From Ancistrus triradiatus (Eukaryota > Chordata > Actinopteri > Siluriformes > Loricariidae), in the NCBI GenBank assembly GCA_025084515.1, contig JAJAGP010000080.1, forward strand, positions 496,001 through 560,000: a DNA stretch of 64,000 nucleotides. The letters run 5' to 3'. Under the pieces are notes generated by a model. The model saw only the letters and a program-made list of their open reading frames with translations, did not search any database and was not told where the DNA came from. The translations under genes were made by a program, and so were the position numbers. This document shows positions 1 through 11,200 of the stretch, piece by piece; position 1 is the stretch's first letter, and every line of letters starts with the position of its first letter.

Positions 1-725
1 CAAATGGTTGCCCCAATGTTGACCCACCAGACAAAATAATGTTGGGACAACCTTGGCATTCATTGTTGGCTTAGTGCTAACCCAACACTGCCACAGTGGG
101 TTTTGAGGATGGTTTGAGTCTGGGCAACCAAATTACCGGCTCAGTTTCTTCCATCTGACATCCACCTTTGTTTCAAAGGAACTGCTGAGTTGGCCCAATG
201 TTGCCACAGTGGATTTAACTATGGGTGGAGGTCTGACAGCATGTAATCAAACGGTCGGCTCGGTGCAACTGCACACCTTGGGCCGCCCTGGGTAAACTTG
301 CTACCCCTGTGTGCACACGCCTGATTTTGTAAGGTGTGTCTTTACAGTAGCAAATGGCTTAGAATAAACACTCAACCCACTTCATTGTTGTTTGCTACTC
401 TAACGTCACGTCGGTCAAACGGACAACAATAGCGTTATTAGATTCGTGTCACCATAGCAACGCGCATTCCTACTGAAACACATCGTTATGACCAGGAAAT
501 TGACAGCGTCATCACACCGGCTGTCGTCACTGGGTTGGATATAGAGGACAGTCCAACATAAAGGGAAGCAAAACTGCTAGATCGCCGGCGACATGAGAAA
601 TTATTAGTGCAGCAGGGTTGATTTAGAAAGCGGCCACCTGAACTCGGTGCGCTGCCGAGATTTGGCGCAGTATGACGCAAAAAGACACCGCGCTATACGT
701 GGAAATATGTCACAAAATCACTTAC
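1..725 (-). other. lrrfip1 intron 1 (partial), with dispersed repeat
   Basis: This lies downstream of the lrrfip1 first coding exon on the minus strand and should be intron. The next LRRFIP1 exon, which normally encodes an Ala/Arg-rich helix, was not found in any minus-strand frame. Bases 1-240 look like a dispersed fish repeat built around GGACAACCTTGGC and GGCCCAATGTTGCCACAGTG. Bases 400-720 are richer in CpG than most of the window. I see no gene in them. Confidence 0.5.
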
Positions 726-815
726 CTCTCGAGCTATCTGACTAAGAGCATCGTCCTCTGCTGATACCTTCTCCCGATTGGGGATCCTCTTCCTCCCCGT
801 GACCTGAGTTCCCAT
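726..815 (-). CDS. lrrfip1: LRRFIP1 first coding exon (gene continues beyond left edge)
   Basis: This exon encodes 30 residues starting MGTQVTGRKRIPNREK and ending ALSQIARE, then meets the consensus donor GAG|GTAAGT in phase 0. The Met-Gly-Thr start, the GRKR-P-NRE stretch and the AEDDAL-IARE end are characteristic of the LRRFIP1/LRRFIP2 N-terminus, and GTQ with IPNREK fits LRRFIP1 better. LRRFIP proteins are coiled-coil proteins that bind Flightless-I. LRRFIP1 also acts as a cytosolic nucleic-acid sensor and as a transcriptional repressor (family knowledge). The neighbouring mlph supports LRRFIP1, because the two genes are close on human 2q37. The start at 815 is preceded by TTAAA, with A at -3 and G at +4. 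Only this exon is in the window. I cannot tell which fish paralogue (a or b) it is. Confidence 0.85.
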
Positions 816-1320
816 TTTAATACGGTAGAATAAGCGATAAGAACCTCAAGTACAGCTCAGATCTCAATCAAGAATGAAAAGGCGTTAAACTGGATGGGTT
901 GTGCTTCTGTCTACAGAGGTGTCCGGTTAGATCGTAACCATCTGCTAGGTTTCCATGTATTGAGATCACAGCGGTGTGACGCGTCTCCCCTCTGGTTCCA
1001 CATAGCAAGAGAAAATAAAGCTGGAAGCTGTTGATCACTCGCGCCGCTACAGTCTGGATAACAAGGACAATCCGTGAATAATGACAGACTGGTGCCTTTG
1101 CGCCATTGCATTACAACCCGCATTAAATCCGCTCTCTGGTCAACTGGAAGCCATCCAGAAGCAGACAAATAAGATCAAACCGCCCGTGAAGAAAGTTTCC
1201 CTGTGTTTTAGGGGAGCCATAAAGGACAAGAACATGAGACGACCATTCCGGGACTCGGAACCTATAAGGTTCCAACCAGTGTGGGTGTTACGCTGTATTC
1301 TGTCATCGTAAAAGGGCGTC
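816..1320 (-). promoter_or_regulatory. lrrfip1 5' UTR / upstream flank
   Basis: This is the sequence immediately upstream of the lrrfip1 start codon. It should hold the 5' UTR and probably the promoter, or an upstream noncoding exon. It is unique-looking and moderately GC-rich compared with the AT-rich repeats to its right. I see no TATA box near the ATG and no clear coding frame. The transcription start cannot be placed from sequence alone. Confidence 0.35.
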
Positions 1321-1384
1321 ACACTAGATGGCGCACTATACGCAAACTACGTAAGCCGTTCCAGAGGTGTTCCTTACTCATTAT

Positions 1385-1407
1385 GCGCTGCATTTGTAAT
1401 AAATAAA

Positions 1408-1452
<45 letters not shown>

Positions 1453-1536
1453 GCCCGTTAATAAGTCCAATATGAAAGTAGCTGACCCAGATAACAAGTA
1501 GTCTAATAATAATAATAACAACAACAGCAACAATAA

Positions 1537-1583
<47 letters not shown>

Positions 1584-1743
1584 AAAAAAAATAAATTATT
1601 AATAATTATTAAATAAATATTATTTAATATAATAAATATAATCATAAATATTATTATTAGAGCAATAATAGTAATATCCTAGTAATAATAATAGTAACAA
1701 TAATAAAAGCAATAATAACAAAAAGTTGTTGTTCTTGTTGTTC

Positions 1744-1781
<38 letters not shown>

Positions 1782-1824
1782 GTTATTAGAGTAGGCTAAT
1801 AATAACTAACAATAATAATATTGC

Positions 1825-1899
<75 letters not shown>

Positions 1900-1913
1900 T
1901 GATGATGATGATG

Positions 1914-1947
<34 letters not shown>

Positions 1948-1965
1948 TAATAATAATAGGAGTAG
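1385..1965. repeat. Trinucleotide/tetranucleotide microsatellite island
   Basis: Successive simple-repeat tracts occur here: (AAAT)n near 1396-1425, (AAT)n to about 1452, (AGT)n at about 1535-1582, (ATT)n at 1747-1782, (AAT)n at 1826-1866 switching to (ATT)n to about 1896, (GAT)n at 1899-1918, then (AAT)n at about 1930-1958. Apparent reading frames here (poly-Ile, poly-Thr, poly-Leu) are artefacts of the repeats. The AAT-to-ATT switch near 1866 is an inverted repeat able to form a hairpin. Confidence 0.95.
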
Positions 1966-2109
1966 TCCAGTATAAAGGGAGCTTACTCAGGTTTTGTTTG
2001 TTTGTTTATTTATTTTATTTAACTTCGCTGTCAGCATCAATGGCTATTAGTGGCAGGAACAAGGTCACGTCAATACTAGCCAGTCATATTCACACCTAGC
2101 TAACAAGTG

Positions 2110-2271
2110 TTTTTTAGATTTGTGAGGAAACCAGGCCAGCAGAAGGTCCACATTGATGCAGGGAGGATAATGCAAACCACATACAGGTGGAGTCCAAGGT
2201 TGGGATCCAACCAGGGATTTCTGTGAGCTGTGAGGCAACCGTGCTAACCACTTGTGCCACCGTGCCACTCC
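2110..2271 (-). repeat. tRNA-derived SINE-like fragment
   Basis: On the minus strand this begins GTGGCACGGTGGCACAAGTG, an A-box-like start, followed by GGTTGGATCCC, a B-box-like match to the RNA polymerase III promoter. The layout, with a cacggtggc-type head, a cctcacagct stretch and a goes-with-B-box block, is that of a common fish SINE class. Related plus-strand copies lie at 51310-51615 and 56163-56345. Confidence 0.55.
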
Positions 2272-2279
2272 TAGCAGTA

Positions 2280-3100
2280 GTACTGTAGTAGTAGGTAGCA
2301 GCTACAACTACTAGGTTACTACTATTATTATTGCTGACACAGTTCTTGTTATTTATTCATTAAAATTATCTACTCAATTAATCCAATTCAGGGACCTCTC
2401 CAGAGGCACAGAGCAAAAGGCGAGAACCAATCGAGTCCCGCTACAAAAACCCAACAAATACCAGCAAGTGTTGTGTTGTGTTGACACTGGTGTACTGGCC
2501 AAACAGATTGACCAGTAAGACCATGTAAGTTTCCCAGATAAACCATCTCTAGGTGTGGGCCAACATGGAACCTGGAAGTTATATGGTTCTGTTGACTGAC
2601 CAGCATACCAGCATCCAAAACACAACTGACAACACAGCGGCCTCTAGAGTCGCACAATTTGACGGTTACAGAATTAAACGTAACACGTACTGAGTCTAAC
2701 ATGGGCGGAGCTCCAGCAGCGCCTGCTTTCAGATAAGGAGGCTACGTCCACGCTGCAGATAAAAATACCCCAGACGCCACATTTGCTTCAAGCGTGACAC
2801 AGATTTGTATTTGCCCCCGTGTTTTGTTGCCTATTGATTACTGATTATAAGGGTGGAGTGTAGGGGCATGAAGTGGGGTGATGACGGGGCTGCAGCTTGT
2901 CCACCCCCCGGGGTTCGCCTGTATTACTGTGTGTGAGAAGTAGCCTAATCAGAAAAGATAATTAAGGTCACAACAGTGGATTACCATTACAATGAATACT
3001 GGTGCAAGGCTATATATTATTATATTATTATCTATTTTTTATTTATTATTTCTAAAAGCCTAAATATTTGTTGAGGAAATATATTAATTGAACAATATAT
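2280..3100. other. Intergenic, no gene seen
   Basis: Mixed sequence between lrrfip1 and the promoter-like spot at 3.2 kb. Bases 2555-2700 carry the dispersed motif with CCAGCATACCAGCATCC and CAAAACACAAC, which recurs near 11650, 26985 and 40090. The AT-rich stretch at 3010-3100 has no coding potential. Open frames on the minus strand at 2374-2702 overlap this repeat and are not supported as genes. Confidence 0.5.
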
Positions 3101-3236
3101 TTTCAAATCAGGGAGACTATTGCCAGTGTTCCCACAGAAGTAGCCCACTGATTTGTTGAGATCCCAAGGCCAAGGCCCTGATCGAAAGGCTTACTGAGCA
3201 GAACTGCAGGACATCCCTGTCAAAGTCACTCCAGGC

Positions 3237-3255
3237 ACTACATTTCCCATAATGC
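3237..3255 (+). promoter_or_regulatory. ZNF143/THAP11-type promoter element
   Basis: ACTACATTTCCCATAATGC matches the consensus ACTACAATTCCCAGCATGC at most positions. This long element is typical of promoters of constitutively expressed genes. It lies about 120 bases before a well-framed ATG with an adjacent splice donor (3377-3387), which makes a promoter reading plausible. The target gene is not identified. Confidence 0.5.
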
Positions 3256-3376
3256 CGCAGAATCTTTCCAAAAGGTTGGCTAAACGCTTGAACGCTTTCA
3301 GTCAGAGCCGGTTTCTTTCAGTTTTCAGCAATATTCAACAATACCTCAACAAATATTTAAAATAAAGTCAGCCACG

Positions 3377-3387
3377 ATGCAGGAAAG
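3377..3387 (+). CDS. Candidate first coding segment of an unidentified plus-strand gene
   Basis: GCCACGATGC has a good start context (A at -3). The reading ATG CAG GAA AG is cut at 3387 by the donor-like GTAATAATAG, leaving phase 2. It would encode Met-Gln-Glu-Arg/Ser. It sits just downstream of the ZNF143-type element. No convincing second exon was found to the right, where old transposons dominate. It could instead be a noncoding RNA start, a dead promoter, or chance. Confidence 0.25.
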
Positions 3388-4609
3388 GTAATAATAGCTC
3401 ATAGCGATATGTTTATAATCACTTATAACCGTATAACCTACTAAAAGTACATTAAAGCAAAGGCATCCATTAAACAGCAGAGGTATCAGTTACGTTAGCA
3501 TGAACACAATTAATGCAATTAATACAAAACTGTTTAGTGTGATTTTGTTCTTCATTTCTAATCCATGGCAGAATAACACCAACTTTGGTGTTAAATCACT
3601 ACTGTTTAGTTTTTAACAGGCTTATTTTGTATGCACATTTGTACCTCTGTGACTGATTTGGGAGGCACGTGCTTAGCATTGCTAAGATGCCACTGCGTTA
3701 AGCCATTGTATATGTAAAAAATTATTATTTGTGAGTGAAGTTATCTGCTAAACACTGTAAATACGCTGAACATACCAAACTTCACGCAGACAGTAACTGA
3801 TGGATCGAATCTTAGTTTCTAGGACTTTGGAGCAGTGTGGCTCCAACTGTACCTGTTGTACCACGGTACAATGGCAACTTATGTGGAGTGTTTTTGTTCA
3901 AAATGAAATAACATAGAGTTAAATAATATTGAATTTAAATTAAATGTTGGCAGGCTTGGCTGGTCGATGGATCCACCTAGTGGTCATATGGAGTAAAGCA
4001 TATTAGAGCAAAAACGGTTATTCCCTGTGGCCTTGCATTCAGATTACTGTAATCATTTTAGCTTTGTCATTTATCTGGCCATGTGTTTATGGGCGTGTGC
4101 TTTTTTAAATACAATTTTCCTTTATCAGTTTGCAGCAACAAATTATTCAGACAGGACACTGATGACTTTTCCAATACTGATATTCCAGATTTGTTTTATA
4201 CAATCGTTATCTGAGCTGTTACCTCTTTTCTCCTTAATAGAAAGTTGTAAGACAAAATTAGGAAATAATTCCGGATTAGTTTTTTATGTTTTTTTTATTT
4301 CAGGATGCAATAAAAGAAGTGACTATTTATTTTATAAGGGAGTATTAATGCTTTCTATGAGCACTGTAGCTTATTTGAGTTCTATCCATGAATATACACT
4401 AGAGGGCCTCATCTCGCTTTCATGCTGCTGAGACCATGTGATGAGAAACGGTTTAATAACCCTTTATTAGATTTGCATCACACAAAGCAGTCACTGGTAA
4501 TAGAGATGATACAGCATGCTGTGAGCTCTGCTACATATAGGCATAACGTCATAGCAAGACTGTGTGGAAGTATGAGCTAGATCGCAGGTACCAGATGTGA
4601 AAACACATA
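3388..4609. other. AT-rich intergenic DNA, nothing recognised
   Basis: No exon, RNA gene or clear repeat was recognised. A plus-strand open frame at 4027-4431 is AT-rich and hydrophobic by composition only, has no recognisable domain, and is not called a gene. Confidence 0.5.
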
Positions 4610-6426
4610 CAGTATTGTGGTCTTAGGCCAGCATTAGATTAGATATAAATATATTGGTTTAGCAGTAGTATTATGACCATATATAATTGTGTCTCAGTCA
4701 TTTGATTAGAATGCAAAATCAGGAAATTTGTAAGCAGTATTAAAAAAATGAAAAAAAAAAAAAAGTCTATAGGCTACAGTGGAAAGTATTTAGTGTGACC
4801 TCCCTTTAGACTTCATTGAGATGAAGTTGACCTTCTACAGGTAGAGTAAGCTTGATCAGGAATTATCTTTTTGAAAGGGTAGCAGCCAAGAAACCTCTTT
4901 TCCGGAAGGGAAACGGTAAAATGCCTAAGATACAGTGGTGCTTGAAAGTTTGTGAACGCTTTAAAATGTTCTATATTTCTGCATAAATACGACCTAAAAC
5001 ATCATCAGATTTTCACACAAGTCCATAAAGTAGATAAAGAGAATCCAGTTAAACAAATGAGATAAAAATATTATACGTGGTCATTTATTTATTTAGGAAA
5101 ATGATCCAATATTACATATTAGTCAGACAGATTGTGTATAAATGGAGGAAATTCAAGACCATTGTTACCCTCCCCAGGAGTGGTCGACCAACAAAGATCA
5201 CTCCAAGAGCAAGATGTGTAATAGTTAGCGAGGTCACAAAGGACCCCAGGGTAACTTCTAAGCAACTGAAGGCCTCTCTCACATTGGCTAATGTTAATGT
5301 TCATGGGTCCACCATCAGAACAACACTGAACAACAGTGGTGTGCATGGGAGGGTTGCAAGGAGAAAGCCAATGCTCTCCAACAAGAACATTGCTGCTCGT
5401 CTACAGTTTGCTAAAGATCACGTGGACAAACCAGAAGGTTATTGGAAGAATGTTTTGTGGACGGATGAGACCAAAATAGAACTTTTTGGTTTAAAAAAAA
5501 ATGTGTTATGTTTGGAGAAAGGAAAACACTGCATTCCAGCATAAGAACCTTATCCCATCTGTGAAACATGGTGGTGGTAGTATCATGGTTTGGGCCTGTT
5601 TTGCTGCATCTGGGCAGGACGGCTTGCCAACATTGATGGAACAATGAATTCTGATTTATATCAGAGAATTCTAAAGGAAAATGTCAGGACATCTGTCCAT
5701 GAATTGAATCTCAAGAGAAGGTGGGTCATGCAGCAAAAGACAACGACCCTAAGCACACAAGCCGTTCTACCAAAGAATGGTTAAAGAAGAATAAAGTTCA
5801 TGTTTTGGAATGGCCAAGTCAAAGTCCTGACCTTAATCCAATGGAAATGTTTGTGGAAGGACCTGAAGCGAGCAGCTAATGTGAGGAAAAACCCACCAAC
5901 ATCCCAGAGCTGAAGCTGTTCTGTACGGAGGAATGGGGCTAAAATTCCTCCAAGCCGGTGTGCAGAAACTGATCAACAGCTACAGGAAACGTTTTAGTTG
6001 CAGTTATTGCTGGCACAGGGGGGTCACAACCAGATACTGAAAGCAAAGGTTCACATACTTTTGCCTCTCACTAATGTGTAATATTGGATCATTTTACTCA
6101 ATAAATAGATGACCAAGTATAATATTTTTGTCTCATTTGTTTAACTGGGTTCTCTTTATCTACTTTTAGGACTTGTGTGAAAATCTGATGATGTTTTAGG
6201 TCATAGTGATGCAGAAATATAGAACATTCCAAAGGTTTCAGAAACTTTCAAGCACCACTGTATACTAAAGTTCACAAAGATTGGAGCTGAAGATCAGTGG
6301 AAAGTGGTATTATGGAATCCAAGTTTGAAATGTTTTGTGTCCATTTGTCGACAATATGTTATGGTCATTTATGCCATTGCTAAAACAACAAATCTAATGG
6401 TGACCTAAGACTTTTGCACAGTACTG
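4610..6426 (+). mobile_element. Tc1-like element, family 2 (CAGTACTGTGC ends), split by a second Tc1
   Basis: The right end reads TTTTGCACAGTACTGTA and the left end is a decayed CAGTATTGTGG, each next to TA. Inside are transposase remnants: 4860-4930 and then, after the interruption, a frame near 6264-6340 corresponding to KVHKDW and SKFEMF of Tc1 transposases. The element is cut at a TA by the 1328-bp element at 4933-6260. Without that insert only about 490 bp remain, so it is a deleted non-autonomous copy. Related copies are at 23415-24723 and 63105-63572, with a fragment at 22268-22400. Confidence 0.75.
4933..6260 (+). mobile_element. Tc1/mariner element, CAGTGGTGCTTGAAAG family, copy A (longest copy)
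   Basis: Flanked by TA on both sides, with terminal inverted repeats of about 190-200 bp that start CAGTGGTGCTTGAAAG and end CTTTCAAGCACCACTG. The body carries a Tc1-type transposase on the plus strand from about 5128. Visible motifs are VTLPRSGRPTKI (the link after the DNA-binding part), RQIVYKW, and WTDET with the first catalytic Asp. A segment around PSQSPDLNP-type sequence near 5815-5850 lies in another frame. The N-terminal helix-turn-helix region and the ATG are deleted, and at least one frameshift follows about 5540, so it cannot make a working enzyme. Three shorter copies are in the window (21398, 32413, 53767). Confidence 0.9.
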
Positions 6427-6544
6427 TACATAAGACGTGCTTTGGCAAGTCATATCGGATAACATTTATAAGATTTATAGTCATTTGTCCATTCTTTGGT
6501 CAGACTATGAGGTAGAATTGCTTTTAAAGAAGACAATGGTCTAA

Positions 6545-6725
6545 TATGCTAGCCCACCTCAGGGACCCACGTTCAAGTCCAAATGGGTCAAGCATCGTGA
6601 GAGTGGGTTTGGGAGTACTGCGATGGATTGGCGTCCCCTCCAGAGTACAGTTATGTATGTACGATTTTTTTCTCTGTATCCCCTGTAACCCTGACCAGGA
6701 AAAGTAGGGTTAAACATGAACTAGA
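6545..6725 (+). repeat. Dispersed SINE-like fragment
   Basis: Contains GGATTGGCGTCCCCTCCAG and CCTGTAACCCTGACCAGG, a module found at the 3' side of tRNA-derived repeats in fish. Similar wording occurs at 51549-51600 and 48540-48595. The ends are not defined. Confidence 0.4.
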
Positions 6726-6829
6726 ATTCCCATAAACAATACAGGCAAAGCTGTGGAAAGCAGAACCTGTGAGTGTAGTATGATGAAATAATAATGTAGT
6801 ATGTTCTAATATTAATACATAAGAAAAAA

Positions 6830-8130
6830 AGTTGCTGAGTATTCATGTGGGATGTGTTGGAGAGGGGGGGGCTTGGGGTGTCATAAGTCTGTTGCACTGA
6901 GCAGATAAATTGGAGCTTGAAAAGTTTTCATAGATGTTTAAAGATTTTAAATTTTGTTGGTCAAAATTTTACAGAAACCTTTTTACATTGAATTTATATC
7001 CATATTTGTTTGGACAAGCCTTAAGATAACAGGGCACACATCATAGAAGAAATGTAAGAATAGATTGGATTGCTGGATTATAACACTTCCTCTGAGCATG
7101 TTCAAAGCCTACAGGACAGCAATAATGTTATAAGTTATGCTCTATTTAGAAATGCACTCTATTTATAGGGATGTCCTGGGATAGTTTTCTTCTTTGTTGC
7201 TGTATGCTTGATGCCTACAGACCCAGAAACAAGAGACATTTTAGAATCAAACTCTTACAAATATTATTATGATGTAAATGTCATAATCAGCCAGCCCCTG
7301 TGGTTTGAGGAACTTTGGAGACTTGAAGGAAGGGGGAAACCCTATGGAGGTGAAGAAGTCCCTCTATGGGACCAGGACAGGATAGAACCTGTGGTGAAGG
7401 AATACCATCAACGAACCGGAGTGGTTCAATTGCTACTGAACTTTTTATCAACTTTTTCATGGTTCTTAGAATTGTTGGAGAAAGTGTCCCCTTTCTCACA
7501 TATTCACGCTGCAAGAACTGGGAATGATTATAGTTCTTAGAGTTCCATGTGTATGGAATTTCTAGCCCCTATTTCAAGGTAGGGTCTTTTCTAAGTATGT
7601 GGCGAGTGGTCCAGATGTAGTGACTCAAGTGTATGGTGCTTTTTTTGAGGGCAACCACCATTTATAAATATACTTGTACACCAGTGTCAGTATAAACATC
7701 AGATTTCCATGCTAAAAATGGACCAACAGTGAGCCTATATGTGACAGAGGAGGTACAACTGGATATAAGCTTTTTTTAAATTTATATGGTTTACATCACT
7801 TCAGCATTACACAGCTTTCCTACTGGCGGTGCGAATGTAAGCCAAAAAAGTCCCTTGAACCATCCTAGTTCTCAGGGAGAGCTTCTGTGGGTAGTTTCTT
7901 CAAAATTAACCCCTAGAACTGTTTGGTGCGAAAGCGCCTAATATTGAGTCATTATACTTCATATACCAACGCTAGTGGGGTGAGGTTTGTCTGTTGGTTT
8001 CAAGCGGGATGCTGACCCCTTTGTTGTTCCATAGCATGCCCCCATTTGGGCTTGTGTTCCTTGAATCCGGGTTTCATCTCAACTTTCATTGACACCAGAA
8101 CCTGTCCTGGGCCCTCGTTGTTTGACTGTG
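6830..8130. repeat. Degenerate DNA-transposon-like repeat rich in GAACC/GGTTC motifs
   Basis: The stretch has many AGAACC/GGTTC units. Near 7830-7870 it carries GGCGGTGCGAATGTAAGCC beside AAAAAAGTCCCTTG, wording I associate with a common fish DNA repeat. Open frames on both strands at 7208-7540 lie inside it and resemble no protein I know. No mlph exon was recognised here, although the last mlph exon must lie somewhere between about 1.5 and 8.2 kb if it is in the window. Confidence 0.35.
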
Positions 8131-8231
8131 TTCACCTCATTAGGGCATTAAGGTATTCCCTTCCTTTGAGACTCAGGAGCTCCTGACCATCGGTGCCCCC
8201 ACATACCAATTCATTATGAATGTGAGTTCAC

Positions 8232-11200
8232 CTTTTTCCTGGCTTTATCTATCGATAATCCAGACGCACTGAGCGCAGCGATCTTACTCTCGATGTCTGA
8301 GACCTGCCAAAAGAACAATGTTGTTGAGTACAAGGTGGAGAAAATGTTTACAATGCATACCCCAAAAATCAGGTACACCTACTATACTGTAAGTAGAGCT
8401 TTAAATTTTCTTCTACATTATTGTATACAGTGGTACCTCGATTCTCGTCATTAATTCGTCCCAGAAGGCTCAGCTAGTACTACTGAATACTGAGCAAATT
8501 CTTCCCCTAATGAATAATGTAAATTGAGTTAATCTGTTCTAGACCCCCAGACAACCCACACTGTATAAGGCATTATATCCACTAATGGAGTTGTATTGCA
8601 CAGGTGCTCCCTGGTTTACGAAAGTGATACGTTCCAATAAGTTCATCATAAGTGAAATGTATCATGAACTGATGAGTTTAATACAGTCTAAAATGTATCG
8701 TAGCAGCGCCTATTACACGTCAAGACTTGCATTAACACTTACATTAACCTACAGTTGACCAAAATCATTAACACTAAGCTTATTTTGTAATAAGGTGTTG
8801 ATAAATCTCATCTAATTTAGTGAGTAATGGAGTGAAAGTGGTAAGTAAAGCAAAACACTTACTCTATTGGTGAACTCAGGATGCTAGCATAGCTACTAAG
8901 CTAACTGCAGCCTGCGTTCTGGAGGATTCAATTCCTGTTTTCTTTCAGTTGGCTCTTATAACTAACCCTGCATTAAGAATATAGTACTGTAGATGTAAAA
9001 TAAAGAAAAACACAATAAACAGATCAGAGATCTTCACTGAGCAAGGGCTACTGTGAATCTGAATTACTGAATCCCTGTGTACTGTATCGTGTATCATGAA
9101 TCGAGTTTCGGCAAACGAGTCACGCAGCTTGACTCATACAAGTTTTTGTACTGAAAATGCACCGAGAACCGAATTTGACAAGTTCCAAGGTGGCTGAGAA
9201 CTGTGGTACCGCTGTATATACATTACCGCCACTGAGCAGATGTGACCCAGAGGTTGTTAATCCTTCTCAGCACAACAGCGACACTGACATGGCATCTTTA
9301 TGAATACAGTTCCTGATGTTGTAGGAGAGATACCTGCATGAGTGAGTCAGTTTGGAAATATGAGCAGAGAAACTCAGCCGGTTATCAAAGATAACTCCAA
9401 AGTTTCTTGCATTCTCAGAAGGTGTGATAGTTCACATGGGAGATTACACTCCAGGAATGTAAATCAGCTCAGTTTTGCTGTAGTGTGCTTTCTAAGACAG
9501 TTTGGTACTTTGTAGTACGTGTCAACCATGTTTTATGAGCTGTGCACTTCCACACTCGATGGTCCTGATCTGTGAGATTTGTGTGGCTCCACTGATGATC
9601 TCCAAAGGATTTTAATACACAAAAGCAGAACCTCCAATCAAATTGAACCACTAATTCTACTTTTATGTAGCAACCGTGCTGGTACATTGCCTAGATATCC
9701 AGCACATGTCCAGGTTCTAAACAAGAGAAGCTCTTGGCTGGATATTTATGGAAGAATAAATACTGCAGGGTTTCTGGCATAAGTGTCAGTGCTGTGCTGA
9801 AAATGGACAACTGCTCGTATCTGATTGGATGTCCTATAGAGGTCAGTTTACATGGTGGCGGACAAACTGACCAGAGCGACACCTGGTCTGCTGTATCCAT
9901 ACAGATGAGCCAATCAGTGCGGGTACAATTTTATTAAAACGTTTTACCTCACTCTCTGTGCTCTGAACTTTGGCGGCAGCTGCTGCAAGCTGGTCCTCCA
10001 GTTCGGAGAGTTCAGAGTCAGCAAGAGCGCCAGCGTAGTGGTTCTTAGTACTCCGTTCTATTTTCTTTAGCTTCCTTTCCGTTTCAAAGGACTTCCCGGC
10101 TATTAGATAGACCTAAAAGAAAGCATAAAGTATCAACGCCAGAGCTGTTTCAGGAAAGTTACAAAACACTGCACGTTCTTTGCCTATGCCTTCATCTCCA
10201 GTTCCTCAATTACTACCATAGCATATCATTCACCAAAATACCCCTAGTAAAGTACCCCTAATTAACCCTAGATATGCCATAACTGTATGTATGTAAAAAT
10301 ATCTGCAGGCTTACATTTTCCTCAAGTTCCCTGTAAGTAGCATCGGCTTGCTTTACGTCTGTGCCCGCTAACTGAGGTCTGTCAATAGGGTTTGAGGGGG
10401 CCAACTCGTTCATAGCATTTTCTGTGGCATTAATGATTCTTAGAATCTCGGTTGTGATGTCACATAGGGCCGCCGCAGTGGATTTCTGAAAGCCATGCAG
10501 AGGGAACAGCAATTAGCTAAGACTTGGGTCTGTATTAGGAAGTGAACCTAGCTAATGCTCTGCTAATAGTAGGGGTGTAACGATACACTCTGCTCATGAT
10601 TCGATTCACGATACTGAGTTCACGATTCGATTCTCTCACAGTTATTTATTTTACAGTTGACAATATATTCCTTTTTTATTTCTGCAGAGTAAACAGTGAA
10701 AACTGTTGCAATTAAAAGTCCCTTGCATTTAAAAGAAACTACTTGAAACATCAGGTTTAAAATTGTAAACAAAATGCCCTATTCTATCAGTGCAGTAACA
10801 CTGAACAATAGTTCATATATTCAAATATTTCTTTTTATTCTATCCGTCTAATACTAAGCTTTAAGTACAAAGTCTTTTGTTGTGTTGATTCGCTCTGTTC
10901 TGGAGCAGCAATCCTAATTTCATTGTATAATATACGACAATGAAAGTGTTCTCTTATCTTGTCTTAATGTAGCTTACCCAGATTTTATATAACCAGGTGA
11001 AAACATTCCTTTTTATTTTTGAAGAATACAATTTCAAACTTGTGTTCTTTTCTTGTATAACAATTTAAATACAAACTTTACTCCCCTTTCAATTAAAATT
11101 TGTTAAGATTCTCACTGAAAAATGGATATGTGTCTGTTAGTATGAGTGCGTCATCTGGTGTTCAAAAATGGAATTGAGATGGCAATCCAATAGACAGATA

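Noticed and set aside
1319..2099. Poly-Thr and poly-Ile frames
   Set aside because: They are translations of AAT/AGT/GAT microsatellites.
4027..4431. Plus-strand 134-residue hydrophobic frame
   Set aside because: High AT content makes Phe, Ile, Leu and Ser codons by chance. No domain, splice context or promoter supports it.
7208..7540. Plus-strand 110-residue frame with an acceptor-like start
   Set aside because: It lies in a degenerate GAACC-rich repeat, both strands are open over the same stretch, and no domain is recognisable. Its phase does not fit the candidate exon at 3377-3387.
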